DNA of 17,111 nt, from contig DEPW01000062.1 in NCBI GenBank assembly GCA_002358965.1, positions 1-17,111 on the forward strand, read 5' to 3'. The notes beneath the pieces were generated by a model. The model searched no databases, was not told where the DNA came from, and saw only the letters and a list, made by a program, of their open reading frames with translations. This document shows positions 10,881 through 17,111 of the stretch, one piece after another. The position numbers and the translations under genes were made by a program. The stretch comes from Bacteroidales bacterium UBA3382. Lineage in GTDB: Bacteria > Bacteroidota > Bacteroidia > Bacteroidales > UBA932. Numbering within the stretch: the stretch's first letter is position 1; the number at the start of each line of letters is the position of its first letter.

Positions 10881-11454
10881 TATTTTCGAAATCCTTCGGC
10901 AAATCCTCGAATTTCAGGGTGTCCGTATCGACTATCAGGAGTTTGTCCTTGTCGTACCCCCCGATCCACTCTTCATAGCGGTCGTTAAGTCCTTTGAGAT
11001 AATCGATGCGTATGCTGTTTTCGTACTCCCTGCCTCTCTTTTGGATATTCGCTACGAGATTGGCAATCGAAGAGCGCAGGTATATCAGCAGATCCGGCGG
11101 ACGCACGAGCGACATCATCAGCTCGAAGAGATCCGAATAGTTTTCAAAATCCCTTGTAGTCATCAGCCCCATGGCATGGAGGTTGGGCGCGAAGATCCTC
11201 GCATCCTCGTATATGGTACGGTCCTGTATCACATATTCGTCGCTCGAAAGTATCTCTACGACATCCTTGAACCTCTTGTTCAGAAAATATATCTGCAGAT
11301 TGAAAGACCATCGCTCCATATCTTCGTAAAAATCCGCCAGATACGGATTGTACTCGACACTCTCGTATTTCGCCTTCCAGCCATAATGCTGCGAAAGCAT
11401 CCGGGTCAGCGTCGTCTTGCCGCTCCCGATGTTTCCTGCGACTGCTATATGCAT
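10840..11454 (-). CDS. Deoxynucleoside kinase (dNK/dGK-dAK family)
   Basis: This 204-residue cytoplasmic enzyme phosphorylates deoxynucleosides for salvage into dNTPs. The P-loop is GNIGSGKTT (7-15). The QDRTIYED block (77-84) corresponds to the DRS/DRY motif that binds the substrate 5' end. KRGREYE (139-145) is the arginine-rich LID. Length and motifs fit the bacterial dNK family, but which base is preferred cannot be read off. The ATG at 11454 is chosen because it begins directly with the first strand (MHIAVAGNIG) and lies about 15 bases behind the predicted transcript start; an upstream TTG at 11478 lies inside the -7 box. The 3' end overlaps the 3' end of the flippase-like gene by 41 bases, tail to tail. 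Confidence 0.92.
   Translation of the reverse strand: MHIAVAGNIGSGKTTLTRMLSQHYGWKAKYESVEYNPYLADFYEDMERWSFNLQIYFLNKRFKDVVEILSSDEYVIQDRTIYEDARIFAPNLHAMGLMTTRDFENYSDLFELMMSLVRPPDLLIYLRSSIANLVANIQKRGREYENSIRIDYLKGLNDRYEEWIGGYDKDKLLIVDTDTLKFEDLPKDFENIIDRIDARLNGLF
10863..10886 (+). terminator. Possible weak terminator hairpin over the flippase stop codon
   Basis: CATCGA (10863-10868) pairs with TCGATG (10874-10879) around a 5-base loop and is followed by ATATTTT. It covers the flippase stop codon and sits inside the end of the opposing kinase gene. The stem is short (6 bp) and the T-run is only four bases, so this is tentative. Confidence 0.25.
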
Positions 11455-11475
11455 GACAAACGGTTTTAACAAATA

Positions 11476-11502
11476 CAAAGATATGAAAATTATGATGACA
11501 AA
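11476..11502 (-). promoter_or_regulatory. Promoter of the deoxynucleoside kinase gene
   Basis: On the minus strand TTTG (11499-11502) is followed after 15 bases by TATCTTTG (11476-11483). The -7 box is a full TAnnTTTG match, while the spacing is shorter than the usual 19-21. The transcript would start near 11469, which supports the ATG at 11454. Confidence 0.55.
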
Positions 11503-11564
11503 ACTTTACGGTTTTCCCGTTTTTATTGTAACTTGCCGGACAAATTGCGATGGAGATTTTATTT

Positions 11565-11570
11565 GGAGGG
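11565..11570 (+). promoter_or_regulatory. Purine-rich ribosome binding site before the MBL-fold gene
   Basis: GGAGGG lies four bases before the ATG at 11575. It is the clearest Shine-Dalgarno-like sequence I noticed among the gene starts in this window, and it favours this ATG over the in-frame TTG at 11533. The spacing is short. The promoter of this gene is not clear; TAACTTG at 11529-11535 is one T short of consensus. Confidence 0.5.
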
Positions 11571-11574
11571 ATAT

Positions 11575-12219
11575 ATGATCGAGATAAAGAGATTTTACTT
11601 CAACGACCTGCGCGAATGCACGATGGTCCTGTGGGACGAAACGAAAGAAGCGGTGATAGTCGATCCAGGCTGCTACAGCGACACTGAAAAGAAGCGCCTC
11701 GAACAATTCATAACCGACAACTCCCTTAAACCTGTCAAGATATTGCTGACGCACATGCATTTCGACCATGTGCTCGGACTGGATTTCGTAACCGCCAGGT
11801 GGGGAATCGGCACATATCTCAATCCTGACGACAAAGAGCAGCAGGCAATAGTGGCGAGATTCTGCGAGATGATGGGATATACCGCCCCGAAGCTGCCTGA
11901 AAAGACTGTCGACATACATGACGGGGACAGGGTAAGTTTCGGAAATTCGGTCCTGGAAGTAATCGCCACTCCGGGACACACAAAAGGGGGCGTATGCTTT
12001 TACAGCAAAGAAGGCAATTTCCTGATATCGGGCGACACGCTTTTTGCAGGGAGCATAGGCCGGACGGACCACCCTTCGGGGGACTATGACGCGCTGATGA
12101 AAAGCATCATGACCAAGATACTTCCGCTGGGCGACAATGTGGAAGTGCTTCCCGGACACGGCTATCCTACCACGATAGGCGACGAAAGGCTCAAGAACCC
12201 TTTCCTGCAGCCCTGTTAA
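11575..12219 (+). CDS. MBL-fold metallo-hydrolase (glyoxalase II-like)
   Basis: This 214-residue cytoplasmic protein has all the metal-binding motifs of the metallo-beta-lactamase fold: THMHFDH (H60, H62, D64, H65), TPGHTKGG (H135), SGDTLF (D154) and LPGHG (H195). The two-metal set is complete, so an active hydrolase is expected. The SGDTLFAGSIGRTD block and overall size match the short YcbL/GloB-like subgroup often annotated hydroxyacylglutathione hydrolase. Bacteroidota generally lack glutathione as far as is known, so the true thioester or other substrate is uncertain. The start is supported by GGAGGG at 11565-11570. uvrA begins 12 bases downstream, so the two genes are probably co-transcribed. 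Confidence 0.88.
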   Translation: MIEIKRFYFNDLRECTMVLWDETKEAVIVDPGCYSDTEKKRLEQFITDNSLKPVKILLTHMHFDHVLGLDFVTARWGIGTYLNPDDKEQQAIVARFCEMMGYTAPKLPEKTVDIHDGDRVSFGNSVLEVIATPGHTKGGVCFYSKEGNFLISGDTLFAGSIGRTDHPSGDYDALMKSIMTKILPLGDNVEVLPGHGYPTTIGDERLKNPFLQPC

Positions 12220-12231
12220 AACCCACGCGCA

Positions 12232-14982
12232 TTGGACGATTCGATCAAGATAACCGGAGCAAAGGCCCACAACCTGAAGAACATCTCTCTGGAAATACCG
12301 AGGGACAGCCTCGTCGTAGTCACAGGGCTGAGCGGCAGCGGCAAATCCTCCCTGGCCTTCGACACGATTTTCGCCGAAGGACAGAGGAGATATATGGATA
12401 CGCTCTCAGTATACGCCAAACAGTTCATGGGCATATTGGAAAAGCCCGATGTCGAAAACATAGAGGGCCTCAGCCCGATAATCGCCATCGAACAGAAGAC
12501 TACCGGCAACAATCCGCGCTCGACGGTCGGCACCACTACGGAGATTTACGATTTCCTGAGACTCCTTTACGCAAAAGCCTCCGAAGCCTATTCCCCTGCA
12601 ACGGGCAAGAAGATGGTGAAATACAGCGACACGCAGATAGTATCGCTGATCATCGAAAGGTTCAGGGGCCGCAAGTGCATCCTTTTCGCCCCCCTGGTCA
12701 AAGGGAGGAAAGGACATTACAGGGAACTGCTCGTTTCATTGAAGAAGAAAGGATTCAACGAGGTGCGCATAGACGGGGAAATCCGGCTTCTCGAAGAAGT
12801 GAGCTCGCTGGACCGGTACAAACCGCACTTCATCGAACTGGTCATCGACAAGCTGAAGCCTAAAGACGAAGATGAAAAACGCATACGGGACTCGGTAATG
12901 ACCGCCCTCGCACAGGGGAAAGGCGAACTCGCCGTCATGGACCCCGAAGACGGGAAAATGCAGTATTTTTCCAAACACCTGGTCTGCCCGGACAGCGGCA
13001 TATCGCTGCCGGAACCGGCCCCTCACACATTTTCATTCAATTCCCCGAGAGGATACTGCCCGCATTGCAAAGGGCTCGGAAGGATACGCAATGTACAGAT
13101 CGACAGCATAATCCCCGACAAGGGCAAATCAATCGCCGACGGAGGGATAATACCGCTCGGAAAGATCCGCGAAAACAAGAAATTCGACATCATCCGCTCG
13201 ATAGCCAACAAATACGGGTTTTCACTGTTCGACCCCATTGAGGAAATACCTCAGGACGCACTGTCCGCACTCATATACGGTTCGGACGAACTGTTCAGGA
13301 TAGGGAGCGGGGCGAATTCCGAGATGGTCACATTCAAGGGGGTGATGGATGACATCGTCGAAACCGTCGAATGTCCCGTATGCCACGGGAAAAGGCTTAA
13401 CGAGGAAAGCCTGCTGTTCAAGATCGACGGGAAGAACATCTGCGAAGTATCGGATATGGAAATCTCCGCTCTTCAGCGATGGCTCCTCTCGCTCCCGGAA
13501 AAGCTCACGCCAAAGCAGGCGGCCATCTCCAGGGACATCCTTAAAGAGCTCAACGACAGGGTGGGATTCCTCATGGATGTCGGGCTGGAATACCTTACCC
13601 TTTCGAGACCTGCCGCCTCTCTGTCCGGAGGCGAAAGCCAACGCATCAGGCTGGCGACCCAGATAGGCTCCAAACTGGTGAATGTACTGTACATACTCGA
13701 TGAGCCGAGCATAGGACTTCATTGCAGGGACAACCGCAAACTGATCGATTCGCTCAAAAAGTTACGCGATGAGGGCAACTCGGTAATGGTAGTCGAACAT
13801 GACCGCGAAATGATGGAAAGCGCCGACTGGCTCATAGACATGGGTCCCGGGGCGGGAGAATATGGAGGAAAGGTGCTATACAACGGGCCTGTTTCGGGCA
13901 TAAAGGGCATCCGCACCCCTACCCTCGACTATCTCAACGGGCTGGACAGCATATCCGTACCTGAAAGGAGGAGGTTCGGGAACGGCTGTTCGCTGACACT
14001 GAAAGGGGCAAAAGGCAACAATCTCAAGGATGTGGACATCTCGATACCGCTCGGGTGTTTTGTGGGAATAAGCGGGGTAAGCGGCAGCGGCAAATCCACG
14101 CTGATAACGGAAACCCTGATGCCCATACTCAGCAACAGATTTTACCGTTCCGGTTCCGTCCCGCTGCCATACGGCGAAATCACAGGGATTGAAAACATCG
14201 ACAAGCTCGTGGAAATAGACCAAAGTCCGATAGGACGCACGGCCCGCAGCAATCCGGCGACATATACGGATGTGTTCAACGACATACGCAAGCTGTTCGA
14301 GGAGACTCCGGATGCCAAGATAAGAGGCTTCAAGGCAGGACGGTTTTCCTTCAATGTAAGCGGCGGCCGATGCGAACAGTGCAAAGGGGCTGGAATCAAA
14401 GTAATCGAAATGAATTTCCTCCCTTCGGTCAATGTGACCTGCCCTCAATGCGGAGGCAAAAGGTACAATCCGGACACTTTGGCCGTCAAGTACAAGGGGA
14501 AAAACATCAACGATGTGCTGGAAATGTCGGTCGAGGAAGCCTGCGAGTTTTTCAAAAGCATTCCGTCGATAGCGCCAAAGCTGCAGGCGCTCTGCGATGT
14601 AGGACTCGGATACATACGGTTGGGACAACCGTCCGTGACGCTCAGCGGTGGTGAAAGCCAAAGGGTAAAACTCGCTGCGGAATTTTCGAGGAGGGCCACC
14701 GGAAACACCCTGTACATACTCGACGAACCGACCACGGGTCTGCACTTCGAAGACATAAAGATACTTCTTTCGGTCTTACAGAAACTCGTAGACCAAGGGA
14801 ATACCGTAATAATCATTGAACACAACCTCGATGTCCTCAAATCGGTGGACTACATATTCGACATGGGTCCGCAGGGGGGAGACGCAGGAGGGCGGATAGT
14901 CGCGGAAGGAAGGCCGGAAGACATTGCGGACAATCCTTCGTCGGTAACCGGCCCTTACCTCAAAGAGGCATTAAACGCATAA
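12232..14982 (+). CDS. uvrA: UvrABC excision repair system, ATPase subunit UvrA
   Basis: This 916-residue protein is the damage-recognition ATPase of nucleotide excision repair, which loads UvrB at lesions. It has two ABC modules. Module 1 has Walker A GLSGSGKSS (32-40), signature LSGGESQ (464-470) and Walker B YILDEP (487-492). Module 2 has Walker A GVSGSGKST (615-623), signature LSGGESQ (804-810) and Walker B YILDEPT (828-834). The second zinc module is complete (C714, C717, C737, C740). In the first, the second cysteine is serine: CPDS (C252, S255), paired with C276 and C279. The start is a TTG. Upstream codons in this frame run straight to a stop at 12217-12219 without ATG or GTG, and the next Met would lie beyond Walker A. 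The N-terminus (DDSIKITGAKAHNLKNI) fits the family. It follows the MBL gene by 12 bases and precedes the kinase gene by 4. Confidence 0.97.
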   Translation: MDDSIKITGAKAHNLKNISLEIPRDSLVVVTGLSGSGKSSLAFDTIFAEGQRRYMDTLSVYAKQFMGILEKPDVENIEGLSPIIAIEQKTTGNNPRSTVGTTTEIYDFLRLLYAKASEAYSPATGKKMVKYSDTQIVSLIIERFRGRKCILFAPLVKGRKGHYRELLVSLKKKGFNEVRIDGEIRLLEEVSSLDRYKPHFIELVIDKLKPKDEDEKRIRDSVMTALAQGKGELAVMDPEDGKMQYFSKHLVCPDSGISLPEPAPHTFSFNSPRGYCPHCKGLGRIRNVQIDSIIPDKGKSIADGGIIPLGKIRENKKFDIIRSIANKYGFSLFDPIEEIPQDALSALIYGSDELFRIGSGANSEMVTFKGVMDDIVETVECPVCHGKRLNEESLLFKIDGKNICEVSDMEISALQRWLLSLPEKLTPKQAAISRDILKELNDRVGFLMDVGLEYLTLSRPAASLSGGESQRIRLATQIGSKLVNVLYILDEPSIGLHCRDNRKLIDSLKKLRDEGNSVMVVEHDREMMESADWLIDMGPGAGEYGGKVLYNGPVSGIKGIRTPTLDYLNGLDSISVPERRRFGNGCSLTLKGAKGNNLKDVDISIPLGCFVGISGVSGSGKSTLITETLMPILSNRFYRSGSVPLPYGEITGIENIDKLVEIDQSPIGRTARSNPATYTDVFNDIRKLFEETPDAKIRGFKAGRFSFNVSGGRCEQCKGAGIKVIEMNFLPSVNVTCPQCGGKRYNPDTLAVKYKGKNINDVLEMSVEEACEFFKSIPSIAPKLQALCDVGLGYIRLGQPSVTLSGGESQRVKLAAEFSRRATGNTLYILDEPTTGLHFEDIKILLSVLQKLVDQGNTVIIIEHNLDVLKSVDYIFDMGPQGGDAGGRIVAEGRPEDIADNPSSVTGPYLKEALNA

Positions 14983-14986
14983 AGAC

Positions 14987-16678
14987 ATGAAACTGGACAT
15001 CTTTTGTGAAAACGACAACAGGCACTATCAGGTCGAAGAAGGCACGAAGATCTTCGAACTGCTCGCTGCGACAGGATGCAAGTGCAGTTTTCCAATAATA
15101 GCGGCGCTCGAAAACAATCTTCTCAAAGAGCTTGACAGGAGGCTGTACTCTCCGTGCAGCATCCGTTTCATCGACCGCTCCCATCCTGACGGAAGGCGCA
15201 CCTATATGAGATCGGTATGCTTCGTCATACAGAAGGCGGCATCGGAAATCTTCCCGGGAAAATGTCTCACTTACGATTATTCGCTTCCGAACGGGCTTTA
15301 CGCCGAAATACGCGAGCCGGATGACAATTCGGGAGAAAAACCCGTACAGGTAAAGATCACCGACGAGCAGATCAAGGCCCTGCGAAAACGGACAGACGAA
15401 CTCATCGGAGCCGATATCCCGTTTGTAAAAGGGAAAATCGATGCCGAGGCCGCCGCTGCAGTCTTCCGCAGGAACGGACAGCCGCAGAAGGCCGAACTCA
15501 TCGAAAGCCTGGGGCGTTTTACCACCTCCATCTATACTTTCGACGGATGGCAGGATACATTTTACGGGCCGCTCGCCCCTTCGTCAGGAACACTGGACAT
15601 ATACGACATCTACCGCTTCGGAGAGGGCTTCTGTGTCAGATGGCCCTCGATCAACAATCCCGAAAGGCTCACTTCGTTCAATCTCCAGAACAAGCTTTAC
15701 TCTGTACTCAAGGAGCATTCCGACTGGTGCCACATAATGGGAGTATCCAGCGTAGGCTCGCTGAACAAATGCATCATAGACGGCAAGGCCAGAGAGCTCA
15801 TCAACATATCGGAGGCACTTCACGAACGCAAATACGCCTCGATTGCCGATATGATATTTTCCCGACGGGACAAAATCAGGATAGTGGCGATAGCCGGACC
15901 ATCAAGCAGCGCCAAGACTACTACTTCGAAAAGGATCGCCCTGCAGTGCAAGGTGCTGGGGCTCAACCCTGTCGTCATCGAACTCGACAATTATTTCGTA
16001 AACAGGGAACTTACGCCGAAAGACGAAAACGGGAACTACGATTTCGAATCCCTGAAAGCGATGGATCTGAAGCTGTTAAACTCGAACCTGAACGATCTGC
16101 TCGAAGGGAAGGAAATCGAGATGCCACGATTCGATTTTTCCGAAGGAAAAAGGGAATACCGCGGCGACCGGCTGAGGATGAAAGAGGACGACATCCTGAT
16201 CATCGAAGGAATCCATGCGCTGAATCCGGAAATGACGGCCGAAGTGGATACGCAAAGGATCTTCAAGGTATACGCCTCGGCGCTGACATCTTTGTCGCTG
16301 GACGAAAACAACAATATCTCCACTTCGGACAACCGCCTGCTCCGCAGGATCGTAAGGGACAACCGTACCCGGGGCGTCGACCCTGAAAGTACCATATTGC
16401 GCTGGCCGAGCGTGCGTTCGGGGGAAACCAAAAACATCTTTCCTTTCCAGGAAAACGCCGATGCGATGTTCAATTCCGCCCTCATTTTCGAACTTCCCGT
16501 GCTTAAATACCATGCATCGCCGCTGCTCAGGAGGATATCCCCGAAATCGGAAGCCTATACGGAAGCCGTGCGGCTGTTGAAGTTCCTCGATTACACTATC
16601 GCCCTCTCTCCCGAAGAGATAGCGGCGATACCGCCGACATCAATCATGAGGGAGTTCATCGGAGGAGGAAGCCTTTAG
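14987..16678 (+). CDS. TGS-domain nucleoside (uridine-type) kinase
   Basis: This 563-residue protein matches the Bacteroidota 'nucleoside kinase' architecture. It has an N-terminal TGS/ubiquitin-like domain (about 1-65), then a region related in layout to the threonyl-tRNA synthetase N-terminal part (about 65-240), then a phosphoribulokinase/uridine kinase domain from about residue 296 on. Kinase motifs are the P-loop GPSSSAKTT (304-312), VIELDNYFVNR (330-340), Walker-B-like ILIIEGIHAL (403-412) and the arginine-rich LID RRIVRDNRTRG (453-463). The P-loop has Ala309 where the GxxxxGK consensus has Gly, while K310 and T311 are kept. The predicted activity is ATP/GTP-dependent phosphorylation of a nucleoside, possibly uridine or cytidine; the role of the TGS part is unknown. 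The ATG lies 4 bases after the uvrA stop, so coupled expression is likely. The stop is 5 bases from the stop of the convergent EnvC-like gene. Confidence 0.87.
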   Translation: MKLDIFCENDNRHYQVEEGTKIFELLAATGCKCSFPIIAALENNLLKELDRRLYSPCSIRFIDRSHPDGRRTYMRSVCFVIQKAASEIFPGKCLTYDYSLPNGLYAEIREPDDNSGEKPVQVKITDEQIKALRKRTDELIGADIPFVKGKIDAEAAAAVFRRNGQPQKAELIESLGRFTTSIYTFDGWQDTFYGPLAPSSGTLDIYDIYRFGEGFCVRWPSINNPERLTSFNLQNKLYSVLKEHSDWCHIMGVSSVGSLNKCIIDGKARELINISEALHERKYASIADMIFSRRDKIRIVAIAGPSSSAKTTTSKRIALQCKVLGLNPVVIELDNYFVNRELTPKDENGNYDFESLKAMDLKLLNSNLNDLLEGKEIEMPRFDFSEGKREYRGDRLRMKEDDILIIEGIHALNPEMTAEVDTQRIFKVYASALTSLSLDENNNISTSDNRLLRRIVRDNRTRGVDPESTILRWPSVRSGETKNIFPFQENADAMFNSALIFELPVLKYHASPLLRRISPKSEAYTEAVRLLKFLDYTIALSPEEIAAIPPTSIMREFIGGGSL

Positions 16679-16683
16679 GAGGG

Positions 16684-17111
16684 CTATCTGAACCAGGATT
16701 CCGGATTCTGAGGGGTCTGCCCTTTCCATACCTGGAAATGGAAGACGGTCTCGCCATTGATAGTGTCTACCGTGCCTATCGTATCGCCGGCCTTGATTTC
16801 CTGGCCGGACTTGACCGAAACGGACCCCAACTTGCAATAGAAGGTGAAGTATTCCCCGTGCTGTACCAGCACGCACTGGTTGTAGCCAGGCATTACGACT
16901 ATCTGTTTGACCACGCCATCGAAGACGCACCGTACTACGGCATCGGGATCAGTAACTATGTTTACTCCGTAATTGTACGGCATCTTCACACCCTTGAATA
17001 CCGGATGATAGTGCTGGCCGAAACTTTCGATCACGGCATGGGACTCGGTAGGCCATGGAATCCTGCCACGGTTTTTCGAAAATTCGCCCGTAAGCGCATA
17101 GTCCACTGCGG
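16684..17111 (-). CDS. EnvC-like LytM/M23 domain protein, 3' part only
   Basis: The visible 141 codons are the C-terminal part of a larger protein. The frame stays open to the window edge, and the GTG at 17106 reads as an internal Val, not a start. The content is a LytM (peptidase M23) domain: HPVFKGVKMPYNYGV, then VRCVFDGVV, VLVQHGEYFTFYCKL, VKSGQEIKAGDTIG and FHFQVW near the end. Most of the zinc and catalytic residues of active M23 enzymes appear replaced: the HxGxD site reads NYGVN, the YxHL site reads YCKL, and the HxH site reads VFH. Such degenerate LytM proteins (EnvC, NlpD) activate peptidoglycan amidases in the periplasm at division rather than cutting themselves. The expected coiled-coil N-terminal part is outside the window, so the EnvC assignment rests on the degenerate domain alone. 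Confidence 0.82.
   Translation of the reverse strand, partial: AVDYALTGEFSKNRGRIPWPTESHAVIESFGQHYHPVFKGVKMPYNYGVNIVTDPDAVVRCVFDGVVKQIVVMPGYNQCVLVQHGEYFTFYCKLGSVSVKSGQEIKAGDTIGTVDTINGETVFHFQVWKGQTPQNPESWFR

Noticed and set aside
11533..11574. TTG start for the MBL-fold protein
   Set aside because: The ATG at 11575 has a purine-rich site before it and begins directly at the first conserved strand.
13618..14664. Repeated LSGGESQ-coding sequences as a DNA repeat
   Set aside because: These are the two ABC signature motifs from the ancient internal duplication in UvrA, not a separate repeat element.
15547..16386. Plus-strand open frame of 279 codons inside the TGS kinase gene
   Set aside because: It lies in another frame of a well-supported gene and is rich in Arg, Gln and His without any domain pattern.

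Overview
This window looks like chromosomal DNA from a member of the Bacteroidota, most likely an uncultured or gut-type Bacteroidales with a GC content a little above 50%. The evidence is threefold. Several gene starts carry Bacteroidota-type promoters (TAnnTTTG at about -7, once with TTTG at -33). Shine-Dalgarno sequences are mostly absent. The protein families include a DUF6029-type outer-membrane protein, an Omp28-type lipoprotein and a TGS-domain nucleoside kinase, which are typical of this phylum. The genus cannot be fixed from the sequence. I see no mobile elements, CRISPR arrays, tRNAs or rRNAs.

Region 1 (about 77-8726, + strand) reads as one transcription unit. It starts at a well-formed promoter (77-107) and ends at a strong intrinsic terminator (8695-8726). 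It encodes the glycine decarboxylase P-protein (gcvP), a full-length DsbD-type transmembrane thiol reductase, a TlpA-like periplasmic thioredoxin, a DUF6029-like outer-membrane beta-barrel protein, and a lipoprotein with two Ig-like repeats and an Omp28/thioredoxin domain (CGPC). The last four form a plausible electron or thiol relay from the inner membrane to the outer membrane. The barrel has a cysteine pair close to its C-terminus. This is the best candidate in the window for an under-described system.

Region 2 (8760-11454) holds a minus-strand PfkB-family (adenosine-type) kinase. It is divergent from a plus-strand UPF0104-type membrane flippase-like protein. The 3' end of the flippase gene overlaps by 41 bp the 3' end of a minus-strand deoxynucleoside kinase gene.

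Region 3 (11575-16678, + strand) is a tight three-gene run: an MBL-fold hydrolase, uvrA (TTG start, 12-bp gap) and a TGS-domain nucleoside/uridine kinase-like protein (4-bp gap). UvrA has a degenerate first zinc module, and the kinase has an Ala where the P-loop glycine is expected. Together with the two kinases of region 2, this gives three nucleoside-type kinases around a DNA-repair gene.

Region 4 (16684-17111, minus strand) is the 3' part of an EnvC-like LytM/M23 protein that has lost most of its zinc ligands. Its 5' end lies outside the window. No gene-free stretch exceeds 300 bases. The longest is 1-164, which holds the gcvP promoter region.
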